Part shown: in pieces, positions 37,294 to 47,050 of the stretch
Position numbering within the stretch: position 1 is the first letter of the stretch
How the letters are laid out: every line of letters begins with the position of its first letter
Assembly: GCF_028596025.1 (NCBI RefSeq)
Contig: NZ_CP117167.1
Span: forward strand, 2,914,001 to 2,978,000
Length of the DNA stretch: 64,000 nt
From: Mucilaginibacter jinjuensis
Lineage (GTDB): Bacteria; Bacteroidota; Bacteroidia; Sphingobacteriales; Sphingobacteriaceae
Direction: 5' to 3'
Notes under the pieces: generated by a model
Seen by the model: only the letters and a program-made list of their open reading frames with translations
What the model was told of the DNA's origin: nothing
The model's database searches: none
Position numbers and translations under genes: made by a program

Positions 37294-38174
37294 TGAAACC
37301 ATTCTTAAACGTAATTTTTACAATAGATCAGAAATTTCTACAGCATTTTTCAGCAGCAATTGTATCCCTGCTGGAGAATAACAGGGATATTGATTTTAAC
37401 GTATTTATTATTCATGATATTGAAAAAACGGAAACACTCGATAATCTGGTTCAATTTATTAAGTCGAAATATAACGTTCGTTTAAACCTGATCTTTTTAG
37501 ATAATTCAATATTTGAAAATTACCGGGTTTCGTTGCATTATTCGAAAGCGGTTTATTTCCGTTTATTGTTCACAGAAATTCTGCCTAAAACAATTGACAA
37601 GGCCCTCTTTCTTGACTCCGATCTGATTGTTACTGGCTCTGTAAAAGAACTGGCTGAGTATCAATTTAAAGATGAATATCTATTGGCTGTTGATGATGCT
37701 GAGGTAACCAGCCATGTTGAACGCTTAAACAAGTTAGGGTTTCCTATAAAAAGATACTTTAACGCGGGTGTGCTGCTGATTAATTTTAAAGCATGGCGTG
37801 CCGATGGTGTAGCCGGTGAGTTTATCGGTTTAGCCAATCAATATATGGATAAGTTAGAATGGTGGGACCAGGATATACTAAACATGTATTTCTACAATGG
37901 CTGGCAACCGATGAACCCGAAATATAATGCTATCCACTTACGTAAAAAGCTGCCACAACTCCCTGTTGTTGTGCATTATGCGGGCCCTTCAAAGCCGTGG
38001 TTGTATATCCATGAGCATCCGTACAAGAATTTATATTGGGAATACCTCAAACTAACCCCATTTAAAAATACAAAATACCAAGACTATAGCTTTAAAGAGT
38101 TTATCCGGAAAGGCTATATAAAAATACTGAACCTTTTCCATTTACGGCCGCAGGCTGTTTTTAAAGATATCTAA
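37293..38174 (+). CDS. Glycosyltransferase family 8
   Basis: 293 residues with a GT8 pattern: N-terminal NVIFTIDQKFLQHFSAAIVS, the DxD motif in FLDSDLIVTG near residue 107, YFNAGVLLINFKAWR, WWDQDILNMYF, and a C-terminal HYAGPSKPW. Family members transfer galactose or glucose from UDP-sugars with retention. It overlaps the GT2 gene by one base and is followed by a mutase gene after 14 nt. Confidence 0.92.
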   Translation: MKPFLNVIFTIDQKFLQHFSAAIVSLLENNRDIDFNVFIIHDIEKTETLDNLVQFIKSKYNVRLNLIFLDNSIFENYRVSLHYSKAVYFRLLFTEILPKTIDKALFLDSDLIVTGSVKELAEYQFKDEYLLAVDDAEVTSHVERLNKLGFPIKRYFNAGVLLINFKAWRADGVAGEFIGLANQYMDKLEWWDQDILNMYFYNGWQPMNPKYNAIHLRKKLPQLPVVVHYAGPSKPWLYIHEHPYKNLYWEYLKLTPFKNTKYQDYSFKEFIRKGYIKILNLFHLRPQAVFKDI

Positions 38175-38188
38175 TAAATTAATTACAA

Positions 38189-39304
38189 ATGTTTGATTAC
38201 CTAATTGTTGGTGCCGGTTATTCTGGAAGCGTTTTAGCAGAACGGATAGCCAAAGAGCTAAACAAAAAAGTTTTAGTAGTAGACCGGAGAAGCCACATTG
38301 CCGGTAATGCCTATGATCATTATAATGAGGATGGCATTCTGGTACATAAATATGGCCCTCACTGGTTTCACACCAACGATAAAAAGGTGTTCGACTACCT
38401 TTCCGAATTTACAGAATGGAGGTTTAATTATCATAGGGTTAAAACTTATGTTGATGGCCGTTTGCTGCCTATCCCTATTAATATGGATACATTGAATGAG
38501 CTGTACGGGCTTAAACTACAATCACCGGAAGAAGTGCAGGCATTTTTTGATGGTGTTAAGGTTGATACCGGTAATCCTGCCAATTCGGAAGAAATGGTGA
38601 TCAGCCAGGTGGGGGAGGATTTGTACAAAAAGTTTTTTAAAGGTTATACTTTAAAACAATGGGAAATAGATCCTAAAGATTTAGCAGCCAGCGTTACAGC
38701 CCGTATACCAACACGCACTAACAGGGACGATCGTTATTTTACAGACACTTACCAGGGCGTACCTAAGCATGGGTATACAGAAATGTTTAGCAAAATGCTG
38801 GATCACCCTAATATCTCTGTAATGCTGCAAACCGACTACAAGGATATTATCGGAAAAATAGAGTTTGGTAAAATGATTTACTCAGGTCCGATTGATTCCT
38901 TTTTTGACTACAAGTTTGGAAAGCTGCCATACCGGTCTTTACGCTTCGAGCATGAGACTTTTAACCAGGAAAATTACCAAAGCCATCAGCAGATCAATTA
39001 TCCTAATGATTACGATTTTACACGTATAGTGGAGTGGAAACATGCCACCGGTCAGAAAAGCCCGGTAACCACCATTACCCGCGAATATTCATTACTGGCA
39101 GAAGAGGGCATGGAAAAATATTATCCGATACCAAAAGAAGACAACCACGAATTGTACAAGCAATACAAAGCAGAGGCCGATAAACTTGACGATGTGATTT
39201 TTTGCGGCCGCTTAGCCGACTATAAATATTACAACATGGATCAGGTTGTGGCACGCGCGCTTATGTTGTTTGAAAAGAAATTGAGTAACACGCATCAGGA
39301 GTAA
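38189..39304 (+). CDS. glf: UDP-galactopyranose mutase, divergent type (copy 1)
   Basis: 371 residues. FAD-binding Rossmann start DYLIVGAGYSGSV, then KYGPHWFHTNDK (the family's KYGxHxFHT), KGYTLKQWEIDP, RTNRDDRYFTDTYQGVP and the C-terminal FCGRLADYKYYNMDQVV. It converts UDP-Galp to UDP-Galf. It differs clearly from copy 2 in the substrate-side loops (RVKTYVDGRLLPIPINMDT), so a related substrate or a distinct lineage is possible. The GT2 gene starts 6 nt later. Confidence 0.9.
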   Translation: MFDYLIVGAGYSGSVLAERIAKELNKKVLVVDRRSHIAGNAYDHYNEDGILVHKYGPHWFHTNDKKVFDYLSEFTEWRFNYHRVKTYVDGRLLPIPINMDTLNELYGLKLQSPEEVQAFFDGVKVDTGNPANSEEMVISQVGEDLYKKFFKGYTLKQWEIDPKDLAASVTARIPTRTNRDDRYFTDTYQGVPKHGYTEMFSKMLDHPNISVMLQTDYKDIIGKIEFGKMIYSGPIDSFFDYKFGKLPYRSLRFEHETFNQENYQSHQQINYPNDYDFTRIVEWKHATGQKSPVTTITREYSLLAEEGMEKYYPIPKEDNHELYKQYKAEADKLDDVIFCGRLADYKYYNMDQVVARALMLFEKKLSNTHQE

Positions 39305-39310
39305 TAAGAT

Positions 39311-40201
39311 ATGAAAGCATCTTTTGTAATTGTAAATTATAATCGTAGAGATGAGTTGTTAATTACGATTCAGAAAACTAAAGACCTCGTAGCCAATTAC
39401 AAGGAGCAATATGAGATCGTTATCGTGGATAATGGATCAACAGACGGAAGTGCTGAAGCCGTTGCTACACAACACCCGGACGTAGTTTTGTTAGCCCAAA
39501 AAGTAAATACCGGCGCACCGGCCTGGAACTATGGTTTTGATGCTGCCAAAGGTGATTACTTTATTATCATTGATGATGATAGCCACATAGAATCGGGCCT
39601 GGAAGATGCCATGTATTATATGGATGCCCATCCGAAAATAGGTGTGTTAGCGCTCAACGTTTTAACCGGCCCTTATACAAGTGCAGGCTGGAACATGCAG
39701 GAAGATAAAAACATCATCGGCTTTATTGGTTGTGGTGCTGTATTAAGACGTGAAACTTATGAAAAAATTGGCGGATACGCCGACTGGATTTTTCTGTACG
39801 TAAACGAGTGGGATTATGGCTTGCGTTGTACCAATGCAGGTTATACCGTGCAGTACTATGATAACTGCAAAGTGATACATCGTACCAGTAGTTTAAATCG
39901 TACAACCAAGCGTTTAAAAGTATTGGTAACCAAGCACGAACTGGGTATTGTTTATAAACACTTCTCTACCCATCGATGGAAATACATGGGGCGTATTATG
40001 TTTACCAACCTTAAAGTAATTAAGGGCTTGAGTTTTAAAGATGCCTGGTGGTCTGTATTGGGTGCATTGCAGTTTTTAAAAATGAGATCATCATTGGTGC
40101 GCACCCCGGTATCTGCTGATGCACAAGCATTATATGTAAAAGCTTTTCCTGGTACCCGCAATTCTGTATTTGCATTTCTGAATAAATCATCTAAATCATA
40201 A
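39311..40201 (+). CDS. Glycosyltransferase family 2 (paralogue A)
   Basis: 296 residues: GT-A start SFVIVNYNRRDELLITI, DNGSTDGS, and donor/metal site IIDDDSHIESG near residue 90. The acceptor region has GCGAVLRRETYEKIGGYADW and HRTSSLNRTTKRLKV. It strongly resembles the next gene product throughout. Its position between two mutase genes makes a galactofuranosyl or linked sugar transfer plausible (inference). Confidence 0.92.
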   Translation: MKASFVIVNYNRRDELLITIQKTKDLVANYKEQYEIVIVDNGSTDGSAEAVATQHPDVVLLAQKVNTGAPAWNYGFDAAKGDYFIIIDDDSHIESGLEDAMYYMDAHPKIGVLALNVLTGPYTSAGWNMQEDKNIIGFIGCGAVLRRETYEKIGGYADWIFLYVNEWDYGLRCTNAGYTVQYYDNCKVIHRTSSLNRTTKRLKVLVTKHELGIVYKHFSTHRWKYMGRIMFTNLKVIKGLSFKDAWWSVLGALQFLKMRSSLVRTPVSADAQALYVKAFPGTRNSVFAFLNKSSKS

Positions 40202-40206
40202 ATGCA

Positions 40207-41088
40207 GTGGAAATACCTCAAACTATAAAAATTTCTTTTGTCATCCTCAATTTTAATCGCGAAAAAGAGCTGCTGCATACTATTAAAAAGACTTATGATT
40301 TAATGCAGGGCAAGTATGATTACGAAATAATTGTTGTTGACAACGCCTCTGCTGATGGAAGTATTAGTGCAGTAAAAGCAGCATTTCCAGCTGTGAAACT
40401 GATTGAACGTACCAAAAATATCGGTGTTGCCGGATGGAACGATGGTTTCGCTCACGCTGTAGGAGCATATATGGTTGTGTTGGATGATGACAGTAATGTA
40501 GAAAGCGGGCTCGATTCAGCAATTCACTACATGGATCTGCATGATGAAGTTGGTGTACTGGGCTTAAATATTACAGGCGGTGCATTTCAAACTGATGACC
40601 ATATAGATCTGCAGGACTATACAGACTTTATTGGTTGCGGTGCAATAATCCGAAAAAAGTTGTATGACAAAATAGGCGGATTTGCCGAGTGGTTATTTAT
40701 TTATACCCACGAATGGGAATATGGTCTAAGATGTCTGGATGCAGGGTACAAAGTACGATATTATGCCAGCTGTCATATAATTCATCGCACTAGTGCTTTG
40801 AATCGCACACCTAAACGGTTAAAGGTTTTTTCGACCCGGAATGAGTTGGCTATAGTCTACAAGTATTTTTCTGAAGAAACCCGCGGTAAGTATATGAACC
40901 GGGTAATATTAAACAATATTAAGGGGGTTTATAAATATGGTCTCCATACTATCCCATGGTTTTTTGAAGCTTATAAAGAATTCAAAAAGCTTAAAGGGCA
41001 ATTGGTACATACACCTGTAAAGAGAGAGATAGAAGACTTCTCCGGGAAAAACATCGGCTCGACAAGGCCATTTTTAAATATTTATTAA
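40207..41088 (+). CDS. Glycosyltransferase family 2 (paralogue B)
   Basis: 293 residues, a tandem paralogue of the previous gene: LDDDSNVESG aligns with its DDDS motif, GCGAIIRKKLYDKIGGFAEW with its acceptor segment, and HRTSALNRTPKRLKV with the C-terminal signature. The start is GTG at 40207. An ATG at 40202 in another frame gives only 8 codons. Spacing to the previous stop is 5 nt. It is followed after 30 nt by the second mutase. Confidence 0.9.
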   Translation: MEIPQTIKISFVILNFNREKELLHTIKKTYDLMQGKYDYEIIVVDNASADGSISAVKAAFPAVKLIERTKNIGVAGWNDGFAHAVGAYMVVLDDDSNVESGLDSAIHYMDLHDEVGVLGLNITGGAFQTDDHIDLQDYTDFIGCGAIIRKKLYDKIGGFAEWLFIYTHEWEYGLRCLDAGYKVRYYASCHIIHRTSALNRTPKRLKVFSTRNELAIVYKYFSEETRGKYMNRVILNNIKGVYKYGLHTIPWFFEAYKEFKKLKGQLVHTPVKREIEDFSGKNIGSTRPFLNIY

Positions 41089-41118
41089 TGCCAAAAGCGG
41101 CATTGTTAACAAGCTATT

Positions 41119-42231
41119 ATGTCATCAAAACAATATGATTATTTAATCATCGGCGCAGGGTTATTTGGAAGTGTATTTGCGCACGAAGCAAGTAAACGAG
41201 GTAAAACCTGCCTTATAATAGATAAACGTGCTCATTCGGGCGGAAATATCCATTGCGAAAATGTGGAGGGAATTAATGTACACAAGTACGGCGCGCATAT
41301 TTTCCACACAAATGATAAAAGCATTTGGGATTATGTGAACTCATTTGTTGAGTTCAACCGTTATACCAATAGTCCGGTTGCTGTTTATAAAGACGAGTTG
41401 TACAACCTGCCGTTCAATATGAACACGTTTTATCAGTTATGGAACGTGCGCACTCCCGAAGAGGCTAAAGCAAAAATCCAGTCGCAAATAGACGAAGAGA
41501 ACATTAGCGAACCCGCCAACCTCGAAGAACAGGCTTTAAATTTGGTTGGCCGGGATATCTATGAAAAATTGATTAAGGGCTACACAGAAAAACAGTGGGG
41601 CAGAAGCGCTACTGAACTTCCAGCATTTATTATTAAACGTTTGCCTGTTCGTTTTACTTATGACAATAATTATTTCAATGATAAATATCAGGGCATCCCA
41701 ATAGGAGGTTATAACAAACTTACTGAAGGACTGGTAGCAGGAATTGAAATTAAACTCAATGTCGACTTTTTTAAAGATCGCGAATACTGGGAAGGTATTG
41801 CAGACAATGTGGTATTTACTGGCAATATAGACCAGTATTACGGTTACCAGTTCGGTTACCTGGAATATCGCAGTTTAAATTTTGAACATCAAACCTTGGA
41901 TACGGAGAACTACCAGGGTAACGCCGTTGTTAATTATAACGAGCGCGAAGTACCTTATACCCGTATTATTGAACACAAACATTTTGAGTTTGGTGCCCAG
42001 CCTAAAACTGTGATTACAAAGGAATTCCCGCAGGAGTGGACTTTGGATAAAGAGCCTTACTATCCTATTAATGATACCCGTAACACCGAAGTTTTTAAAA
42101 AATACAAGGCTTTAGCTGATCAGGAAGACAAGGTAATATTTGGTGGCCGTTTGGCCGAATACAAATATTACGACATGCACCAAATCATTGGCTCTGCTTT
42201 AAAGACTGTAAAGGATGTTTTTAACGATTAA
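41119..42231 (+). CDS. glf: UDP-galactopyranose mutase, canonical type (copy 2)
   Basis: 370 residues, very close in pattern to enterobacterial Glf: DYLIIGAGLFGSVFAHE, KYGAHIFHTNDK with the FAD-proximal His, YNLPFNMNTFYQLW, IKGYTEKQWGRS, RFTYDNNYF with DKYQGIPIGGY, and GGRLAEYKYYDMHQ. It isomerises UDP-galactopyranose to UDP-galactofuranose using reduced FAD. Having this in addition to copy 1 is unusual for one locus. The next gene encodes a galactofuranosyltransferase-like protein. Confidence 0.95.
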   Translation: MSSKQYDYLIIGAGLFGSVFAHEASKRGKTCLIIDKRAHSGGNIHCENVEGINVHKYGAHIFHTNDKSIWDYVNSFVEFNRYTNSPVAVYKDELYNLPFNMNTFYQLWNVRTPEEAKAKIQSQIDEENISEPANLEEQALNLVGRDIYEKLIKGYTEKQWGRSATELPAFIIKRLPVRFTYDNNYFNDKYQGIPIGGYNKLTEGLVAGIEIKLNVDFFKDREYWEGIADNVVFTGNIDQYYGYQFGYLEYRSLNFEHQTLDTENYQGNAVVNYNEREVPYTRIIEHKHFEFGAQPKTVITKEFPQEWTLDKEPYYPINDTRNTEVFKKYKALADQEDKVIFGGRLAEYKYYDMHQIIGSALKTVKDVFND

Positions 42232-42248
42232 GAAAGACAGACAGTAAG

Positions 42249-43286
42249 ATGTTGAAGCATAAATATCAGTTTACAATTTTTGAATACAGCGATCAGATCA
42301 ATAATTCGGCCGCTACAAAAGCTGTGGCAGATTGTAATAAAATATTTACAGCATGCGGATATAAAGACTTTACACTTACCGTAAATAACGATGCGGGCAG
42401 AAAAGCGAAATTTTATCTGAATGCCTTTTTTGCCATAATTAAATTCTTAATTAAGGTAGAACGCGGTTCGGTAATAGGTATACAATATCCTATGCTTAAC
42501 AATGTATTCAAATATTTTATTAAGGCTGCCAAATTAAAACGCATTAAGTTTTTCGGTATAACACATGATATAGAGTCCCTGCGTTTGGGCGGCACAGATA
42601 AACAATTGGTAAGCAAGGAAATTACAAATCTTAACTTTTACGATTGCCTTATTGTACACAACTACAAGATGCTGGGCTGGTTAAAAGAGCAGGGCATTAA
42701 ATCGCCAATGGTGCCCTTGCAACTGTTTGATTATTTAAGTAATGATGAGGTAGTTAAAGAGCCAATCTTGTCTAATACCATTGTATTTGCCGGGAACCTC
42801 TCTAAAAGCACCTTCGTGTATGATTTAAATGAAGTGGGTAATTGGAGGTTCAATCTGTATGGCCCGAATCTTAAGCAAGATTTAATGGTGCAGGGTAATA
42901 CCAATTGGCAAGGCGTTTACTCGCCAGATGCGGTTGTGCAGCATTTAACAGGTGATTTTGGCCTGATATGGGATGGTGAAAGTATTGAGCAGGGAGATGA
43001 AATTTGGGGCAATTACTTAAAATATAATAACCCGCATAAGTTTTCATTGTATTTGGCCGCGGGCTTGCCGGTTATTGCCCCGCGTAATTCTGCCATCGGC
43101 AAAATGATTACCGAAGAGCAGATAGGTTTTTTGATAGACAGTCTTCATGATTTAAATAATATTACTATCGATCCTGAACAATACAGGATGATGAAGAATA
43201 ACTGCCTTAAAATCAGGTGTCAGGTTATTAAAGGCGACTACTTTAAGACTGCAGTTGAGATGGTAGAAAAACAATTGAGTATTTAA
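42249..43286 (+). CDS. Galactofuranosyltransferase-like GT-B protein
   Basis: 345 residues. IGIQYPMLNN, FFGITHDIESLRLG and IVHNYKMLGWL match the pattern of beta-1,6-galactofuranosyltransferases of the WbbI/CpsF type (IQYP, HDIDSLR). The C-terminal half has LIWDGESIEQGDEIWGNYLKY... and a conserved HKFSLYLAAGLPVIAP donor-binding segment. It directly follows the canonical mutase (17 nt), which would supply UDP-Galf. Family recognition is from remembered motifs; linkage specificity is inference. Confidence 0.8.
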   Translation: MLKHKYQFTIFEYSDQINNSAATKAVADCNKIFTACGYKDFTLTVNNDAGRKAKFYLNAFFAIIKFLIKVERGSVIGIQYPMLNNVFKYFIKAAKLKRIKFFGITHDIESLRLGGTDKQLVSKEITNLNFYDCLIVHNYKMLGWLKEQGIKSPMVPLQLFDYLSNDEVVKEPILSNTIVFAGNLSKSTFVYDLNEVGNWRFNLYGPNLKQDLMVQGNTNWQGVYSPDAVVQHLTGDFGLIWDGESIEQGDEIWGNYLKYNNPHKFSLYLAAGLPVIAPRNSAIGKMITEEQIGFLIDSLHDLNNITIDPEQYRMMKNNCLKIRCQVIKGDYFKTAVEMVEKQLSI

Positions 43287-43311
43287 TACTTAGGAAATAT
43301 TTAGGTTGGAT

Positions 43312-44481
43312 ATGCAAAAGGTGCTTTATGTGTTTGGTGGCGAAAAAGCTTCGGGGGCTGAAATAGTTCTGGATAGGCTGATGCGTTATAACAAGCAGGT
43401 AGAACCTCATTTATTTATTTCGCCAGGCGATTATGCCGACAGGCTAATTAATGAACATCCGTATATCATAACGCCGAGTCAATATTTAAAGAAATTAAAC
43501 CGCGTTAATGCCGGTTCTTTTGCGTTTATGTGGATGGCGCTTAGGAATTATTTGTTTCTATCTGCCAAAGTGCTGAGATACATTAAAAAGCATCAAATAA
43601 ATATAGTACATGCTAATACCGTAGTTCCGGCATCGTACCTAATCCCGGCGTTGATTTGGTCGAAGGTTTTTTCCGGTAAAACAAAATGGATATGGAGCGA
43701 TCACGATATTAACTTTTTTTCAAAGCTGGATCATGTTTTTGCAAGTACTAACCTTAAGTGGTATGATACTACCTTAACCGTTTCAAACGCCGTTAAGAAT
43801 AAGTATAAAGATAAAAAAGATCAATCCAAAGCGTCAGTGCTGTACAATGGTTTGGACGTAGATCATTTTAAACCGGATCATTCAATCAGAAATCATTTTA
43901 GAAATGAACACGAAATAGATCCTGAAATATTGGTGTTTGGTATAGCCGGGAATTTATCGGTACGTAAAGGCCAGTTAGAATTGCTGGAGAGTATAATCCG
44001 CATCAGGGGAAAAAAAAATAACGTTTATCTACTGATTGCAGGGGGGCTAACAGACGAGGATCGGGACTATTCAGATCAAATTATAAGCTTGGTATCGCTA
44101 CATCCACACACCGCCAAATATCTCGGTCAGGTTAAAGATATGTTGTCTTTTTACAATGGTTGCGATGTCATCGTCAACAACAGCAACATAGCCGGCAGCG
44201 AACCGTTGGGGACAACCATTTACGAAGCCATGGCGTGCGAAAAAATAGTTTTGGCATCTGATACCGGTGGGAGTAAAGAGATTATTGACCATTTAAAAAA
44301 CGGACGTGTTTTTAAAGCAGAAGATGAGGGGGCGCTTGATACTGCTATTCAATATTGCATAGATGATCGCGGCAACCTGGATCAACTTAAAGTATCGGCA
44401 CGTGAAAAGGTGATCGACGTATTTAATATTATTTCGATGGCCGATAATTATAACGGAGTTTTGAATCATTTATCTAAATAG
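43312..44481 (+). CDS. Glycosyltransferase family 4 (GT-B)
   Basis: 389 residues. N-terminal YVFGGEKASGAEIVLDRLM, then NIVHANTVVPASYLIPAL. The donor-binding domain has LVFGIAGNLSVRKGQ and GSEPLGTTIYEAMACEK with the conserved Glu, and DTGGSKEII. The ATG at 43312 is preferred over the in-frame TTG at 43306. Donor and acceptor unknown; co-directional with the EPS genes. Confidence 0.9.
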   Translation: MQKVLYVFGGEKASGAEIVLDRLMRYNKQVEPHLFISPGDYADRLINEHPYIITPSQYLKKLNRVNAGSFAFMWMALRNYLFLSAKVLRYIKKHQINIVHANTVVPASYLIPALIWSKVFSGKTKWIWSDHDINFFSKLDHVFASTNLKWYDTTLTVSNAVKNKYKDKKDQSKASVLYNGLDVDHFKPDHSIRNHFRNEHEIDPEILVFGIAGNLSVRKGQLELLESIIRIRGKKNNVYLLIAGGLTDEDRDYSDQIISLVSLHPHTAKYLGQVKDMLSFYNGCDVIVNNSNIAGSEPLGTTIYEAMACEKIVLASDTGGSKEIIDHLKNGRVFKAEDEGALDTAIQYCIDDRGNLDQLKVSAREKVIDVFNIISMADNYNGVLNHLSK

Positions 44482-44511
44482 TTTGTTTACAATTAGTTGT
44501 TGAGTGAATTG

Positions 44512-45903
44512 ATGGAGAATTACGATTACTTTTTAGGGGCGATGAGATTTAATGTGGTTATGATAACCATTGATGTCTTATTGATCATTCAATTCTTCGT
44601 CTCCTGGTATATATCCTATAAAAAAACAGGTTGGGCTATTGATGTATGGAACCTTACCTTATTGATGACTTATTTTTTTCCGTTTTTAGTCTTATATCCC
44701 TTCGCATCATCAATTTTTAATGTTATATCGGTTGGTACACACGTTAAGGCTATTAGGGGGAGTATTAACCAAGCTTATTTTATTTCGCTGGTTGGTTATA
44801 TGTCTTATTTTCTGGGTAGCCGTATTTTTAAGCTTTTTAAGTTTAAAACCCCTATTTATTGGGGTTTGATTTTGCCATTGAAAAATACAGTAGGCAAAGC
44901 CTATCAGCGTGTTCTGTTAAACAAGGATATTACAAAAATTATCTTCCTTATTTATTGTGCGGCATTAGCTATGATGCTCGCTGCGGCATACAAGGCAGGA
45001 AGTTTTAACAATCCCCGTGCGTTTTTCTATAAAGATGATAGCATCCGTGCCTATTATAACTTAACGGTATCACTTAGTGGTATAGTAAGTGGTATCATCA
45101 TAGCGAGGATATTTCAATTCAATTTGCTTTCAGATAAGGTATATCTGGGTTTATTCATGTTTGTGAATCTGTTTATTGGATCAAGGAGTTTTGCTTTGAG
45201 CCCCTTGGCAAGCATGTTTACGCTGGCCATATTTCTGGTTTGGAAAGGCAGGATAAAAATAAAGCAAATGGCAATCTATGGGGGCGTAATTCTTGCCCTC
45301 GTTGTTGTACTAAGCAATTTTAGAGCGGGTAGCACACCCGTAAAGTCACATGCAAAAGAATTAAAAGGAGGCCCGTTGACAGAGATTTTATACGGTAATA
45401 CCTTTTCAGATCTAAGGGATTTTGCATGGTGTTTATCTGCATGGAACGGGGATTACTATTACGGCAAAACCTATTTGTCGGCATTTATGTCTTTTGTGCC
45501 ATCTACACTGTCACCATTTCGTACAGAATATGGGATTGGCAGAATTACGGCTAAACTGGGTGGCTTTAATCCCAAAGAACATCCGGGGCTTAGGCCGGGG
45601 ATGTTTGGAGAATCTTACCTCAATTTGGGTCTGTTCGGGGTAATACTTGTAGGTATATTATTGGGATATGGCACCAGGTATATGGACTACAAATCAAAAA
45701 TTGCTGCCTCTTCTAACAATAAACTCGAATTTTTTGTCGCAGGGGTAGGGGTTATGGTCATTAATAATCTTTCTATTACCTCGGGCTTTTTTACCGTGTA
45801 CACCTTTGCCATTATCATTTGCCTGCTCTATGTAGTGAGGCTTTTCTTTAAATCATTTAAATCTATTCGTATTAATGCTACAACAATTAAACAAGGAATA
45901 TAA
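44512..45903 (+). CDS. Wzy-like oligosaccharide repeat-unit polymerase
   Basis: About 463 residues with some 10-12 predicted transmembrane helices and a large periplasmic loop (about residues 275-365: FRAGSTPVKSHAKELKGG to YGIGRITAKLGGFNPKEHPG) that carries Arg and His residues, as in Wzy polymerases. Late helices include SYLNLGLFGVILVGILLGYG. It would join flipped repeat units in the periplasm. Wzy proteins are poorly conserved, so the call rests on topology and locus position. ATG 44512 is preferred to TTG 44497. Confidence 0.8.
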   Translation: MENYDYFLGAMRFNVVMITIDVLLIIQFFVSWYISYKKTGWAIDVWNLTLLMTYFFPFLVLYPFASSIFNVISVGTHVKAIRGSINQAYFISLVGYMSYFLGSRIFKLFKFKTPIYWGLILPLKNTVGKAYQRVLLNKDITKIIFLIYCAALAMMLAAAYKAGSFNNPRAFFYKDDSIRAYYNLTVSLSGIVSGIIIARIFQFNLLSDKVYLGLFMFVNLFIGSRSFALSPLASMFTLAIFLVWKGRIKIKQMAIYGGVILALVVVLSNFRAGSTPVKSHAKELKGGPLTEILYGNTFSDLRDFAWCLSAWNGDYYYGKTYLSAFMSFVPSTLSPFRTEYGIGRITAKLGGFNPKEHPGLRPGMFGESYLNLGLFGVILVGILLGYGTRYMDYKSKIAASSNNKLEFFVAGVGVMVINNLSITSGFFTVYTFAIIICLLYVVRLFFKSFKSIRINATTIKQGI

Positions 45904-45927
45904 TGTCATATCAGGCTTAAGCATATT

Positions 45928-47013
45928 ATGGTAAGTATAACAATTGATGCCCGAATGATCGATGCATCGGGAATAGGTGTATATCTTGAAAATATACTGG
46001 AACAAATCGTATCAGCTTATAAAGTAATACTTTTAGGAGATCCGGATAAATTAGCCGCTTATCAACATACAGCACAAATTATACCTTTTTTCGCACCCAT
46101 CTATTCCATCAAAGAACAGATAGCATTTAAGAATATTATTCCTGAGTGTGATATTTTTTGGTCGCCGCATTATAATGTCCCTTTGTTTTCTATTAAGGCT
46201 AAAAAACGGGTGGCTACAATTCATGATGTTTATCATTTGGCTTTTAGCCAGGAACTTGGCTTGCTAAAGCGCCTATATGCCAGAATGGTAATGAATGTAG
46301 CAGTGAAATTAAGTAGTAGGATTATTACAGTTTCCGAATTTTCGAAAAAAGAACTGTTAAAGTATACGAAATCAGAAGACAATAAAATTACTGTTATTTA
46401 TAACGGTGTTGATCATCATGTAAAAATCAACAGTTTTGAAGATTTAAAAGAAAAATATAAAATTCCCGACAAATACATTTTGTACGTAGGAAATGTTAAA
46501 CCACATAAGAATTTAAGAAAACTTTTAGAAGCCTATTTATTACTCGATCCCTCTTTATATCAAAAATACAAAGTTGTTATTGTGGGTCAGAAACACGGAT
46601 TTATTACAGGCGACTTAGCATTAATCAAATGGATCGATAATACCCCACGGTTAGCTGATAATGTAATATTTACCGGATTTGCAGACCATGAAGACATGGA
46701 TACATTATACTATTATGCTTCTGTATTTGTATTTCCATCAATATATGAGGGCTTTGGATTGCCTCCCTTAGAAGCAATGGCGAATGGATGCCCGGTGATA
46801 GTTTCCAATGAAAGCTGTTTGCCGGAAATCTGTGGTGATGCAGCTTTATATTTTAATCCTTTTGATGAACGGGAAATCAGCAATAAGATTTCAACTGTAC
46901 TAAAAAGTCGGACATTGCCCACTCAGCTCATTGAGCGAGGCATTCAGCACGCTTCGAAATTTAGCTGGGAGAAATCGGGTAGAATACACATCGGGTTGTT
47001 CAATAGCTTATGA
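45928..47013 (+). CDS. Glycosyltransferase family 4 (GT-B)
   Basis: 361 residues. N-terminal ITIDARMIDASGIGVYLENIL, typical of mannosyltransferase-like GT4. FWSPHYNVPLF and ATIHDVYHL sit in the acceptor domain, then IITVSEFSKKELLKY, LYVGNVKPHKNLRKLLEA, and the donor-site VFPSIYEGFGLPPLEAMANG with its E-x7-E pattern. The start is ATG 45928. Likely a mannosyl- or related transferase; donor is inference. Confidence 0.92.
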   Translation: MVSITIDARMIDASGIGVYLENILEQIVSAYKVILLGDPDKLAAYQHTAQIIPFFAPIYSIKEQIAFKNIIPECDIFWSPHYNVPLFSIKAKKRVATIHDVYHLAFSQELGLLKRLYARMVMNVAVKLSSRIITVSEFSKKELLKYTKSEDNKITVIYNGVDHHVKINSFEDLKEKYKIPDKYILYVGNVKPHKNLRKLLEAYLLLDPSLYQKYKVVIVGQKHGFITGDLALIKWIDNTPRLADNVIFTGFADHEDMDTLYYYASVFVFPSIYEGFGLPPLEAMANGCPVIVSNESCLPEICGDAALYFNPFDEREISNKISTVLKSRTLPTQLIERGIQHASKFSWEKSGRIHIGLFNSL

Positions 47014-47050
47014 GCATAAAAGTTTTATTTAATATTAAATCTATGAAAAA

